NCBI GenBank assembly: GCA_030374765.1
Contig: JARGXX010000105.1
Coordinates: forward strand, 1,178,001 to 1,242,000
Length of the DNA: 64,000 nucleotides
Source: Agarophyton chilense
Lineage: Eukaryota > Rhodophyta > Florideophyceae > Gracilariales > Gracilariaceae
Reading direction: 5' to 3'
Part shown: positions 43,538 to 54,156 of the stretch, in pieces
Position numbering within the stretch: the stretch's first letter is position 1
Layout of the letters: each line of letters opens with the position of its first letter
The notes under the pieces: model-generated
What the model saw: only the letters and a program-made list of their open reading frames with translations
The model's database searches: none
What the model was told of the DNA's origin: nothing
Translations under genes and position numbers: made by a program

Positions 43538-43960
43538 CTATTCAAACACTCTCGCCACGCGGATGGAACATGCGGTATAGCACGGTTCGACATTCGAGGG
43601 TACGGTCCACGAATTTGACAGCGGCGGCTCCACTAAGTCTCCTAACGAGAGCTCTACTTCCCTAGAATGTTGCTTCAGTAGTATGGACTGCCTTCTACGA
43701 ACTATGTTCAGGAGTGGTGGGCTAACTGGGTCAATCTCTACCAAGATTGTTGGCTCACTACCGATTCCTTTCTGATGGGCAATGGCAGTGCGGATGAAAA
43801 TGCGCGAGCCCTTAGAAAAGTCCAGACGAAAGGGAATGGTAGTTTCTTCGAAAGTTAAGAACAGGAAAATGTACAAGGTAGGCAGTTTAGGAAGACACTG
43901 CTCTACCCTCACCCCACCAATGAGTGGTCTTTTAGGAATGGTTACGATATGGGCATACAA
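43538..43960 (-). CDS. Hypothetical 140-aa frame, unrecognised
   Basis: This is the longest frame in a gene-poor stretch. The composition is protein-like (PFRLDFSKGSRIFIRTAIAH, EPTILVEIDPVSPPLL), with one hydrophobic segment near the N terminus (LYIFLFLTF). It may be part of a decayed transposon polyprotein; I see no decisive motif. A chance frame is equally possible. Confidence 0.2.
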   Translation of the reverse strand: MYAHIVTIPKRPLIGGVRVEQCLPKLPTLYIFLFLTFEETTIPFRLDFSKGSRIFIRTAIAHQKGIGSEPTILVEIDPVSPPLLNIVRRRQSILLKQHSREVELSLGDLVEPPLSNSWTVPSNVEPCYTACSIRVARVFE

Positions 43961-44334
43961 TATCGGCCACTACCAGCATTCGAGGTTACATGTCGCCAAT
44001 GGTTTGGGTAAGAATGAAAACAGAATGTTATAGTCCCATTCGCTAAGAAACACATCACGAAAAGGTACATGAGGCTTCCAGACAGTTAAAAAAAAAAGGC
44101 TCAAAGATTGAACTGATCAGTAAAACAGTGAGAAGAGCCTCGGAAGTACAAGCTTCAAATACAGGCTCGCAGTATCTGTACAAGGAACATAGATGTAAAA
44201 GCAAAAGGGTTTCCTTTTGCTCGTAGTGCACGCATTCAAAACTTAAAGTCTAAGGTATAAGAGAAACCGGGACAAATGCAGTCCATGTTCATCGTCTTCC
44301 AAGCCAGGCCCGTGCGTGCGCAGTAAGACGATAG

Positions 44335-45612
44335 TTATGTAAGTGCTTTTCTGATATCCTCAAGATTTCTAGCTTGTTCAAGCAGATCTAATGTCTTCTC
44401 AAGCTCTCTGTCATCTTCATCCGTGAAAAAAGCTGATATCGGAATGGCATTTTCCGGCTGAAGCACGTAACTCAATGGGCTGTTGTCAATGATGACGGTT
44501 CTCCTCAAATCGCGACCAAGTTTTGCAATGTCCTTCACGTAACACCCTCCGATGAGAACACAGTGTTCTCGGTAGAGTCTCAACTCAACCAAATTGTGAG
44601 GATCAAGCAGGTCCACAACTGGATTAGCGTACAAGGCCAGAGATGCAGTAAAGATGACAATCTCAAACCATTCGCTGGCCTTCTTAAGAAACTTGTCAAC
44701 TCCTGGGCGCTTCTTAACATATACAGTGTGCGTTTCACCTTGCATGTCCAGGGGAATCTCAAAGTCGGCACTGGGCAAGGGCGTAAAGCTGCTGTGCACA
44801 AGTGTTTCGTCAAGGTCAAGAACAAGGCATATTTTATCCTGGGCGTGTTGTGAAGGGTCGGGAAGAAGTGGTGGCTCCGGCTCATACGTGGGTTCGAGGT
44901 GTCTAATCTGTTCAACGTAGTCGAAATCCGGCAGCGACTCGTCCAACGTTTGGGGACGAACAAAACAACATGCAAGGTTCCTTCTCCGCGGAGCAGTTGT
45001 CACTGTAGACTCTGTTTGGTGGTCAACAGGGGCCGAGCTGAACCAGCGTGGAGAAAAGAGCCTGCGTAGCGGTGACATAGACTTGTCATTACGGGGGGAA
45101 AAGATCGAAAACAGGCCCGAGCGAGGGGTTGGGGCAGTGACATCAGACAAAGGCGAAAGAGGGGGCACGGACGACGGATTTGGAACTGAGTGAATGACAT
45201 TGAGTGTGGTCGGTGGAGGTTGAACGACAGCTGCAGGCGAGATGGGATGTTTGGTGGGAGGGTCATCGACAACAGTGTCGCCATCTTCAGACTGGGAAGA
45301 TGGTGTCCTGGAAGCGGAGTTGGAAGGTTCGGCAAACGATTCGCGGCTGTTCTCCGCGGAAAGCTGGCAGGGTGGAGTGTTGGAAAGGCTTGCGGCTTGG
45401 TTGGGCGCGACAGGTTCGGGTGCAACGGTATCACTGTGCGTGGAGGTGGAAGACGAGGTCAACGGATCGGTGGGGGTGGCCACTTTGGGGGCTGGGGATG
45501 CGGCTTTAGCAGCCGCGTCGGGCGATTGGTTCATGCGTCTTCGGCGGACACTGATAGCGTTGCGAAGACGGGAGAAGATGAGGGCAGGTCGGGGCGATGA
45601 AAAAAGGGGCAT
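44335..45612 (-). CDS. SCP/FCP1-like RNA polymerase II CTD phosphatase
   Basis: The 425-aa product (ATG at 45612) has a Pro/Ser/Thr-rich, probably disordered N-terminal half (residues 1-235) and an FCP1-homology HAD phosphatase domain at about 260-420. Catalytic motifs are LVLDLDETLVHS (nucleophile and acid Asp), IVIFTASLALYANPV (motif II) and RRTVIIDNSPLSYV (motif III). KRPGVDKFLKKA and YREHCVLIGGCYVKDIAKLG match small CTD phosphatases (SCP/Dullard-like). The family removes Ser phosphates from the RNA polymerase II tail or other nuclear substrates. No introns are seen. Animal SCPs are shorter at the N terminus. It diverges from the plastid-targeted gene at 46814. Confidence 0.92.
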   Translation of the reverse strand: MPLFSSPRPALIFSRLRNAISVRRRRMNQSPDAAAKAASPAPKVATPTDPLTSSSTSTHSDTVAPEPVAPNQAASLSNTPPCQLSAENSRESFAEPSNSASRTPSSQSEDGDTVVDDPPTKHPISPAAVVQPPPTTLNVIHSVPNPSSVPPLSPLSDVTAPTPRSGLFSIFSPRNDKSMSPLRRLFSPRWFSSAPVDHQTESTVTTAPRRRNLACCFVRPQTLDESLPDFDYVEQIRHLEPTYEPEPPLLPDPSQHAQDKICLVLDLDETLVHSSFTPLPSADFEIPLDMQGETHTVYVKKRPGVDKFLKKASEWFEIVIFTASLALYANPVVDLLDPHNLVELRLYREHCVLIGGCYVKDIAKLGRDLRRTVIIDNSPLSYVLQPENAIPISAFFTDEDDRELEKTLDLLEQARNLEDIRKALT

Positions 45613-46813
45613 AGAAGACAAGAGGAGTGAAGAAAATCAAAATGAACCAAGGGAGCAAGAGGGGGGGTGAGGGAGGGAGGGAGGGAGGGAAGGGAAGGGA
45701 AGAGGTTGCACTGAAGGTGAACGATGGGCACAGACGGGTGGAGGAAGAGACGACCGCGCGACAGATAGATAGATACGCTTGATATGGAGTGCGTACGGGT
45801 GGCGACGAAGGGCAGCGGGCGGGCGTTCAAAGGCGGGGGGAGGCACTCCGTTTGGAGCAACAACCGTCGAACACGCACGACTTTGGTCCGACGTAACTGC
45901 TACGCGCACGGAGCGCGCCCGACACACGCGCCGCGCACAAGCAAGCAGTAGCGTATCAAACGCCCGAGCGGTCCATACGGTGTGGTCCGAAACGTTCGGT
46001 CCAAACTGTCATGGGCCAACACGAAGCGCGTGTGTGACGGCACGCCGTGTGTTTGACGGTGGCCGTCGGTCTGTTTCACGCCGCAGCTGGTCCGCGGCCC
46101 GGTTGTAGAGCTGCGGTGGGGGTCGCGGCGACGGCGGCCACTCGAGTGTGTGTGTGTGTGTGTGTGTGTCGGAAGTTAGCAGCGGATGTGCCCGTGGGTG
46201 GCGTGCTACGTTGCTGTCCGATCGGCTCGCGAGACTGACGACGGCAGTTTGGGCTTTGGTTATCAGACATGGCTGGTTTTTGAATGCATCCGAGTCAACT
46301 CACTCCGCAGCAATCTACTTGGCGGCCTTTCCGCCTTCCTACTAGTGCACCTATGGTTTGTCTCGCGTTGTGATAGGCATCGTCATGCGATGTGGTTATC
46401 TTGCTGAAACAACTTTCTCCACGAGCTCATCACATTAAACGTGTGTCAACTGTTGACGCACCATGCGCAGTTGGACCTTCAACCGGTCCGCCACTGCTAA
46501 TTGCTACTCTTGGTACCCAGTGGGGCCCGTACTACCATGACGCTATTACACTAGCTCTCTCTGGCTACCATTGAAAAGTTTTCATTTCAAATCCTCTAAT
46601 TGAAACACGCCAAGTGGTCTCTGCCCCATCTCAAATCCCTGCTCTGCGTACGCTTCCACCATGCACACACACAATGCTCCTTTCAGACTGCAACTTGCAG
46701 CTCCCACAGCAACTATCGCATCTCGATAATCTTGTTGTTCCTGCACCATCCTGCGGCATCAATTACTTCTTCAGTACGCGTCTAGCTAGCCCTCCATCAC
46801 GCTGTCCATCTTG
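45613..46813. promoter_or_regulatory. Divergent upstream region with a (GT)12 tract
   Basis: The 1.2 kb separates the start codons of the CTD phosphatase (-) and the plastid-targeted protein (+). It includes a G-rich GGGA repeat (45660-45710) and (GT)12 at 46146-46169. No gene is recognisable. Both promoters lie here by position. Confidence 0.45.
46146..46169. repeat. (GT)12 microsatellite
   Basis: Twenty-four bases of perfect GT repeat lie in the divergent upstream region. Confidence 0.95.
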
Positions 46814-47623
46814 ATGACCTATTCGCTCATGGCTTTTGTTATCACGCCATACCCCGCGCTGCGCACAACCGCCTTTACGGGCCATGCCGTCGATCAACGT
46901 CCCGTCACGCACACCGCGCGCGTGCAGATGGCCGTCAAAGACAACCCTGATTCACTCTGGACATCGGTAGGCAAGTCAAAGTTCAAGGAAAACATATTTA
47001 CTGGAGGCATGCCAGGAGGTGAGGCCTTCTACAAGGCGTGGGTTGCGGATGGTATGAAAAAAGACTTCCCAGATCTCCCATCCAAGTACCAGCCCAAAGG
47101 CACGTACAGGCCCAAGAAACAGGTCAAGACGGGCACAATTCCCATGTTGGATAAAATTGAGTTCTTCAAGGGCTTCACTATGCCTAGTGGTGCTGATGAT
47201 GACGGCTATGCCGATGCACCGGAAAAGCCAGAGAGTAATGATTCTGCGGCTCCATCGCCGGCATTGTATGAACAGTATTTCCCAGCGGATCGAATTAATA
47301 GAGCGCCGGATATCAGCATTGTGTATGAGAATGACTATTTAAAAGACAACGTTTCAATGGGTATGACCGAAGTCAACGCGTCGGCTAGCGATGTGTACTA
47401 CCCCAAGGAAATGAAGAACAAAGCTCCTGTCATCGATATTTCATACAATGGTGCGCTTTCATACGCTTCGGTCACCGTGTCCATGAAGCTCATTGAAGGA
47501 CCTCCCACTCTGGCTCCACCACCAAAAGCAGAGGGTGATACCATTGCATCTTTGGTTCCCGGCTCAGGCGGCGGCCTCAAGCTGCAATTCGAAGCATTAG
47601 GTGAGGGTACTGTGGACATATGA
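46814..47623 (+). CDS. Plastid-targeted protein with internal two-fold repeat, family not recognised
   Basis: The 269-aa intronless product starts at ATG 46814; a second Met (MAFVITPYPAL) could be the true start. Residues 1 to about 36 resemble a red-algal plastid transit peptide ending RVQM before AVKDNPDSLW. The mature part opens with FKENIFTGGMPGGEAFYKAW and DFPDLPSKYQPKGTY. Two later segments of about 38 residues repeat each other: one begins QYFPADRINRAPDISI, the other VYYPKEMKNKAPVIDI. There is no Cys in the whole protein, so it cannot carry a bilin. Abundance in thylakoid or phycobilisome complexes is a guess from composition and presequence only. Confidence 0.7.
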   Translation: MTYSLMAFVITPYPALRTTAFTGHAVDQRPVTHTARVQMAVKDNPDSLWTSVGKSKFKENIFTGGMPGGEAFYKAWVADGMKKDFPDLPSKYQPKGTYRPKKQVKTGTIPMLDKIEFFKGFTMPSGADDDGYADAPEKPESNDSAAPSPALYEQYFPADRINRAPDISIVYENDYLKDNVSMGMTEVNASASDVYYPKEMKNKAPVIDISYNGALSYASVTVSMKLIEGPPTLAPPPKAEGDTIASLVPGSGGGLKLQFEALGEGTVDI

Positions 47624-49000
47624 CTTTTTGTTCCAGTGTGTAAATCACCTCGTCACGTAAACGACCGCTTTTTGACAGTTTCCAACTCCTCTATTGATTG
47701 TAATGCAATGTAAACAGCTCCGAAACAAATATGCGGTGTCGACGGCATCGTTTGTGATGTTTACAACTCCATACAAGTAGTGCTGGTAGTCAGCCGTGAC
47801 TTTCTCTGCTCGCAACAGGGTTTCCAATAGTACGTAAACGGTTCACGCTTAGAAACTCGCGGTTCTTCAAATGGAATATTAGTACCGTCACTAATGGACT
47901 GCCATGCGCTCAAAGATGACGACCGGCCCTGGGCGCACTTGCGCCAGGTGTTCGAGGCGGACAAGTTAGATGGGTAAGTCGTGTCAGGTTGGTGTACGCT
48001 TCTAGTTCAGCCCTGACCACATTTTGGGGGGTTTCTAACCTCCCCAATTCATGATGTACAAAATAATGAGTAGCCCAAGCTTGAAGAATCTGGAATGAAA
48101 GTAGTTGATTCTAGCATCAACACTTCGTCGCTGACATCTCGTGGACTACCTTTAGCCCTTCGTTTTGCGCTTGAAGCTTGTTTCAAAACAATGGATGAAT
48201 GGGTTTCAACACTGCAGGCTGCAACCCTTGAGTTCACACACGAATTACGATAGAAATATCGACAAGAGTCGGCGTGAGCAATAAGTGTTGTTATACAGAA
48301 CGTAGGGCTGGTTGCAAGGCATCTTTTTTGTTGAAAGTTGAATGACTTGCTCTCTTCAAAGATAGGGATTAGCACAAGAATAATACAGAAGGGTTCTCAT
48401 GATTAATCAAATTGAGTTGAGTGCTGCAGTTTTTGCATATTACTTTTGCTTCACATCTTCTTCATGAAAATTGTGTCTGGCTTTCTGACGATTCCAAAAC
48501 ACATCGATTTCGATTGAAGAGATGGTTGATTCCCCTTCGAGGAATATGCCGACAACAGTCGGTGGCTCTGTATCTGAAATTTCTCTGTGGTTTATGTACG
48601 CATTGGAGCAGCCTTAGTTGAATTCATTTCTTGTGAGTTTCTCGATCTTTTTGAAGAATACACGCGGGACAGATTTCATGTAGGCTCGACGATGTATGCA
48701 AAGAATACCACGTCTATTTGTGTATCACATGGAAGCGGAAGATGCAGGGATCAAGTGTTGAAGATAATCTGCAAGACCTGGGCTGTCGTCTGATGCTGCC
48801 AGGATACGATGAGCGATCGTTGATGAAATCGGCTGTTCACAGATAGAGAACCTTACAAGTTGTGCACCACCATAGCTGTGAAGACTTAACACATGTTGAC
48901 CTCTAGATGAAACTCGCCTCACCCCCCCCCCACCCCCCCCCCCCCCCCCCCCTACATCTGGAGAGCAACGTACACACCCCGAAGATTGAAACATTCTACG
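47624..49000. other. Spacer between the plastid-targeted gene and the Tra2-like gene
   Basis: Only short frames occur. A plus-strand piece at 47894-47972 (MDCHALKDDDRPWAHLRQVF) ends at a GTAAGT donor and could be an exon relic. A poly-C tract lies at 48922-48952. No gene can be supported. Confidence 0.4.
48922..48952. repeat. Poly-C tract
   Basis: Ten C, one A and twenty C lie 49 bases beyond the stop codon of the Tra2-like gene. On the transcript strand this is poly-G, a potential quadruplex or polymerase stop. Its length may be uncertain in the assembly. Confidence 0.9.
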
Positions 49001-50597
49001 TCATATATAATCATCTGCCGATTCTCGTGGCACTGGAGGCTGGCGCTCTCGAAGACGTTGCTCCCGATCCAAGTCCCGTGGTGGATAACGTGGAGCTTCA
49101 TCATAGCCATCATACCTCCTTCTAACTCGATCACGTTCTTCATACGGAGAACGTCCATACGGAGGACGATGATCACGCCTTGAATCCCATCCGCGATCAT
49201 CATATCTAACTCTTGAAGGTTCGCCATATCTGCCTCTGTAGGAGCCTCTTCTCATGTACGGCTCACCATAACCATAACCTGTATCATACTCTCGCGCACG
49301 TTTAATACCAGCGTACCTGTCTCGAATCCGTCGATCGATACCCATGTACGCCCCCGGCGTTCTCTGATGCGGTGCGTTTCTCTTCGCTCTTTCAACCGAT
49401 ATTTTACGACCTTCAAAATCGAAATCACGCAAATTCTCCATGGCAGCTTTGGCTGCCTCTTCCGAGCACATTTTCACGAAGCCAAATCCTCGGCACTCTC
49501 CTGAAAGAGGATCACGCACAACAATCGCAGAATCAACCTTGCCAAACTAAGTAAATTATGACGTCAGTGTTGAGGGGCGTGGTGTTGCCCATGGCACAAA
49601 GAAGCATTGTTAGAAAACACTGTGATCGCAAAAAGATTGTAGTTTCAAAAAGTGAGAGGTTGCAGAGCTCCACGAGCCAATGCCTTACCTTACTAAACAA
49701 GTTGATCAACTGGTCCTCCACGACGTGCCTTGCAACATTGCGCACAAACAAGTTGATAAGGTTGGGATTGTTGCCCTCAGCACTTGGGTGAATGGCTGTG
49801 TCGGGGTCTTGTGCTTGTTTGTCGCTTTCCATGCGAGCAGCGTCAGCGGAGGTACCGTTTTCTGCGGGGTGCGCCATGCTCGGATGCTCACTGTGTGCGT
49901 CTGATCGGGGGAGCTGGTCCGATTCGCGCGCAGACTCAGAAGCACTGGGCAGCTGGTTGCGCTCATGGGCTCTTTCCTCGCGTCCATAGGGGTTGGTGTT
50001 GTGGTCGGGGTCATGACGACGTTCATTGCGGTCGCTGTCAGCGTCACTGTCGGCACCAGGGCGTCGGTTACCATTTTGGCGTTGAGCGGCATGCGAGTGG
50101 CGGTGATGCATTTGGTCGGGCGGGGTAGGAGACGACGGGTGGTCGGGAGGGTGCTGCGGCGGGTGGGGGTCGCGGTGAAGCTGGTCGCGTTGGGGAGGGT
50201 CGCGATGGGGAGGGTCGCGATGAGGAGGGTCGCGATGGGGAGGGTCGCGGTGGGGAGGGTCGCGATGGGGAGGGTCGCGGTGGGGAGGGTCGCGGTGGGG
50301 ATGGTCGCGGTGAGGAGGGTCGCGGTGAGGAGGGTCAGGACGGCTGGGCGAGTTGTGGTCGCGCTCGCGGTGGTAGTGAAGGTCGTCGGGAGCGGAGTGG
50401 CGCGGCGGGGAGAGGCGGCAGTCAGATCCGCGAGCGTAGTGGCGAGATGAGTGGTCGCGGCGGGGGTGGTCGACAGGTTGGTTGTGGTAACGGTCTTCTT
50501 CACGACGGTCATGCACCTTGCGGGGGACGTAGGGATGTTGGTCGCGCGGGGCGTCGCGGGGGGGAGACGCGGCTCCTTCATCATAAGGTACGGTCAT
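49001..50597 (-). CDS. Tra2-like SR splicing factor with (HRDPP)n tract
   Basis: Exon 1 is 50597-49689 and exon 2 is 49546-49001, with a 142-nt intron (AAG|GTAAGG donor, TAG acceptor, phase 0) inside the RRM; the product is 484 aa. Start is ATG 50597 (MTVPYDEG). The N-terminal 280 residues are rich in Arg, His, Asp, Pro and Ser and include about ten copies of HRDPP (50190-50340). The RRM (about 285-365) has RNP2 NLFVRNVA and RNP1 RGFGFVKM. It is followed by VERAKRNAPHQRTPGAYMG, the Tra2-type linker, and an Arg/Tyr/Gly/Asp-rich tail. Tra2 proteins bind purine-rich exon enhancers. The charged ends take the place of classical RS domains. Confidence 0.85.
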
Positions 50598-51910
50598 GGT
50601 GGTTAGGGGGGGACTCAAAATGCACGGGGCCGCTACTAGCAGTGAGAAGGAGCGTTGAGCGCGGAAGGACGCTTTTTTTCGATGGGGGGAGGGTAAACCA
50701 CGCCGCGTCACGCTGCCATGCGAAAAGAGTGTGAGCACTGAGGCACCAACCCCGCACGGCTGCTAGTTGGGCGAATGGGCGAAAGATTCGCGCGAAAACC
50801 AAATTCAGCGAGTAAAGCGACGGCGTCGAATGCGGCGTTCCCTTCAAGCACGCTCTTTCTCCTTCCAGCAACGTTTTGGGCGCTTTTTGCGGGTGGCGCC
50901 GAAAAAGTGCCGCCCCTCGGCCCCGCAAATAAGCGCAAAACAGATGCGCGCACGTGGTTTTGGTGGAATTGGCCAACCGATCGCTGCACATTAAGCCAGA
51001 TTAAGCCATGATAGGGCCATCGGATCGGGGGTCACGGACCGATTATGCGTCCGCCGGGCCCCATGTCAGCCGCGAATGCGGGCCGGTTAGTCGTACAACA
51101 CCGCTCGCCTTCGACCTGCTCCACGCGGTGGGTCACAATTCCATCGTCTCTTGATTGGCTCAGAGTTTGCCATCCGCCCCAGCACGAGCCCCTGCGTGCC
51201 CACGCGTGGCAGCCGACGGGCAACAACACAGCATCTTTTGTCAGCAGCATTTCCCTTCAATTATGACTCAAAATGGCGCGCTTTCATCCCCCTGCTCTCA
51301 CTTCCATTCCCCTCGCCACCTTTCTCCCTCTAGCTCTCCTAGCTCTCTTAGCTCTCTTAGCTCTCTAGCTCTCTAGCTCTCTAGCCCTCTAGCTCGCTAG
51401 CCCTCTAGCCCTTTCACAGTTCTACCAAACCCGAAAATGTTTCAATTCCGCCAAAAATTCAAAAACTTGTACCAAATCTTTATTCAACATTTTTGCCCAC
51501 ACCCACATTACTGTACAATAACGCTTACAGCACTCTACGACTGCTCTCGGCCTCGTTTGTCCAAGTCGTTGGCCCACAACGACTTGCCACAAGATATTTA
51601 GATAAAACTCAACGAGCCGCTGCGTATCGCCCAACGTGCGCTGCAAACCCTGCAAACGTTCACGTGTGTCCTGTCCAGTTTCACAGCTCACACAAAAGGA
51701 ATTACACCTAGCCACAGTATTCCACGCATGACAGCAACCAACTACTGCACTTTGGGGAGCGCACTTGCTTTATTTGCTTCAAGCAAGCCGTTCGCTCTAA
51801 CGTCGTCCACCAACTCCTTTTGCATTCGCAGAACACACTTCTTTTTCATCTTTGCTTTGTTCCTGCTTCGAGACGGAGTTTACGTACTTTCGTACCTGTA
51901 GTACTCCAAC
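50598..51910. promoter_or_regulatory. Divergent upstream region of the Tra2-like and ISCU genes
   Basis: The region separates the two start codons. It contains an 8-bp tandem repeat (51323-51412) but no recognisable gene. Both promoters are expected here; no specific element is assigned. Confidence 0.45.
51323..51412. repeat. Tandem repeat of about ten CTCTCTAG-like units
   Basis: Units of 7-9 bases, mostly CTCTCTAG or CTCTTAG with C/G variants near the right end, run head to tail upstream of ISCU. Confidence 0.9.
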
Positions 51911-52482
51911 ATGATTAGAACCACCGTAACTGCGCTCAACAGGACAACTACTTCTTCCCTCACTTCGTTGGCTAAACGAAGCCGTTGCTACCACGACAAA
52001 GTAATCGACCACTACGAGAACCCAAGGTAAGCCATTTTGTTTCGTCACCCACGACGCCTTGTAACTCCCTCACTATCACTGCACATTAACCTGACACGTT
52101 CACTCTTTCGTTCATCAAAAGAAATGTAGGAAGCTTGAACAAAGAAGACATGAATGTTGGCACTGGTTTGGTTGGAGCTCCCGCCTGTGGAGATGTCATG
52201 AAGCTTCAGATCCGTGTGAATGAACATGGCCAAATTGTTGAGTCAGCATTCAAGACATTTGGATGTGGCTCTGCCATTGCATCTTCATCCCTGGCCACTG
52301 AATGGGTCAAAGGAAGAAATGTGGACGACGCCAAAAAAATCAAGAACAGCGACATTGCGAAGGAGCTTAAGCTACCGCCTGTCAAGCTGCACTGCTCAAT
52401 GCTGGCGGAGGATGCCATCAAGGCTGCTATCAAGGATTTCAAAGAGAAGCGCGAGAGAGCTGACGCTGCACCACCTTCTTAG
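51911..52482 (+). CDS. ISCU: Mitochondrial Fe-S cluster scaffold ISCU
   Basis: Exon 1 is 51911-52026 and exon 2 is 52122-52482, with a 95-nt GTAAGC/AAG intron splitting the Arg codon of YENPRNVGSL; the product is 158 aa. The first 27 or so residues (MIRTTVTALNRTTTSS) are a mitochondrial presequence. The conserved scaffold follows: YHDKVIDHYENPR, GLVGAPACGDVMKLQI, FKTFGCGSAIASSS and LPPVKLHCSMLAEDAIK. The three cluster-binding Cys and the HSPA9/HSC20-binding LPPVK motif are intact. ISCU receives sulphur from NFS1 and builds [2Fe-2S] clusters. Length is normal for the family. Confidence 0.97.
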
Positions 52483-54156
52483 TCGGGCTGTTTTCTAATT
52501 TTTAGCCCTTCCAAGTCGCAATTCGCACCTTCGTCCTGGTACAACACTGCCAACAGCTGCACTTCATGTGTTCAACTGAGTGCGTTCTGTTGATGCCTAG
52601 TTCAAGGGAACGATGTATGTTTGTTGCTTGCATCCGTTGTTGAGCCTGTCGAAAACCTTGTTCAAGAGATTGGTGGATTTTTCTGCAAATACTGTATGGA
52701 GAGGCGCAAAGAACGAAGATGAATACTGCAGCAATACGAATCCAAATTCATGTGGTCCGAAGACTTGCCACGGCTGAGGCAGAGAAGAAAAACTGAAGCA
52801 AGCGTGGAAAAAGGTCATTGTAAAGATAAAGTCATTTAGGACATATGCTAAATTCAGATGAGCATGAGAACGTTTTAAAAGTGCGTTGGGTTGAACCACA
52901 TTAAGCTGCCTTGTCGTAATGTGCGCTGAGTGTAAACCAGTACATGTTTCTCTCTTACTCCAACCCAAAAAAATCTTGTGTTGAAGCATAATCTGCACTT
53001 CAATGAGACTAGTTATCAACATCAACTGGCAATGAAATGATGCTTCGCATCTTTTGGCGACCACCTATCAATCAATCCCACGCCCTTTCCTCAATGCCGA
53101 TAAGGTTTGTTATGAAATCCAAATCGCATCATTTTGCGCAGCGTGATGAGACATCGAGTAATCGACTTTGATGGTCACACGTTGTTCTTACGCTTTCCTT
53201 TGAGTTGCATCGGAAGCAAGCCTTTCGATTGGAACATGATTTTGTCAAGTCAGAATATGTTCCGTGATGCAGTCGTCCAACCCTAGTCGAGCGCGAAACT
53301 TACCGAACCGTTTCTTCATTGTCACGCGATGTCGACTAAACTTGTCGTCAGGGGAGAATCGACCTATTAAGGAAAAAATGAATGAAGAAGTCCCTGGTGG
53401 TTAGATGTGCTGGGTGTGTACATGGTTTGCAGGTATGAAGCATGGCGCGCTGAACGTACATGGATGGGCTGGTTGTGTTGGTCGTCCGGAAGGGCTTACT
53501 TTCTTAAGTGTGTACGCGCCTGTCTCCGTCCTCATCAAATACATTTCTGGGAGGTTGTGTGAAACAACTGAGCAATCCCCGCGCTCTCGGTGAGGATGGG
53601 GATGCTGTAGCAATTGAGGCCGCCGCGCACTCACGACGATGTACCGGATACAGTACGACAACAAGTGCACAAACGATTGTTTTGACGGTTTTTACCTGCA
53701 TCCGGCTTTTACGACGTGTCCACGTGCCACTTGGAGCTGCGTGATCAAGAGAACTGGCGTGTTTTAACATCAAGAATCCCAAAAATAATTAAACGCATTT
53801 CCATCACACCTGACGATTGTACCATTGGATGTATCATACATACAACAGCTTGTGCCTGCCACAACCGAGGTTATGCGCAGCACATCTAAACCCAGAGCAC
53901 TTTCCGCGCACCCACCCGCAATTACGCGTCAGTGTTCTTCGCCCCCCTCATCGATTAAATAGCCACATTCTCTTGTTCAATCGCAATCGCAATCGCAATC
54001 GCACCCCACCGCACGACTAATAACCCCGCCTACAAAGAACAGCAACTACATCTGAGTTTGTCCGCACCGCTAACGCTACAAGCTCTTGTCTTGAGAATCT
54101 TTCTTGTACAACAATCGCCATAGCCCACTTGCGGATGAGGATTCGGAAACATCGCT
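52483..54156. other. Spacer between ISCU and AMPK beta genes
   Basis: A 155-codon minus-strand frame (52597-53064) and overlapping frames at 53401-53782 lack motifs. A short (CAATCG)4 repeat lies at about 53982-54003. The last 150 bases hold the AMPK beta promoter and leader by position. Confidence 0.4.

Larger units (their letters stand above)
40203..44334. other. Four kb without a recognisable gene
   Basis: Short open frames occur but none has a family motif. Candidates worth noting are listed separately at 40667-40993 and 43538-43960. A helical plus-strand frame at 41254-41400 (MEEHAELTKRIQCCLAEVEK) is followed by a second short frame to about 41503, possibly pieces of one decayed gene. 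The 44040-44334 part is presumably the 3' flank of the CTD phosphatase gene. Confidence 0.4.

Noticed and set aside
46814..47623. Phycoerythrin gamma subunit
   Set aside because: Gamma subunits carry bilins on Cys residues; this protein has no Cys.
50190..50340. CRISPR-like array
   Set aside because: The units are head-to-tail 15-bp coding repeats without spacers, inside an open frame of a eukaryotic gene.
52597..53064. 155-codon minus-strand frame
   Set aside because: No motif, no codon pattern of a gene, and it lies in the 3' flank of ISCU.
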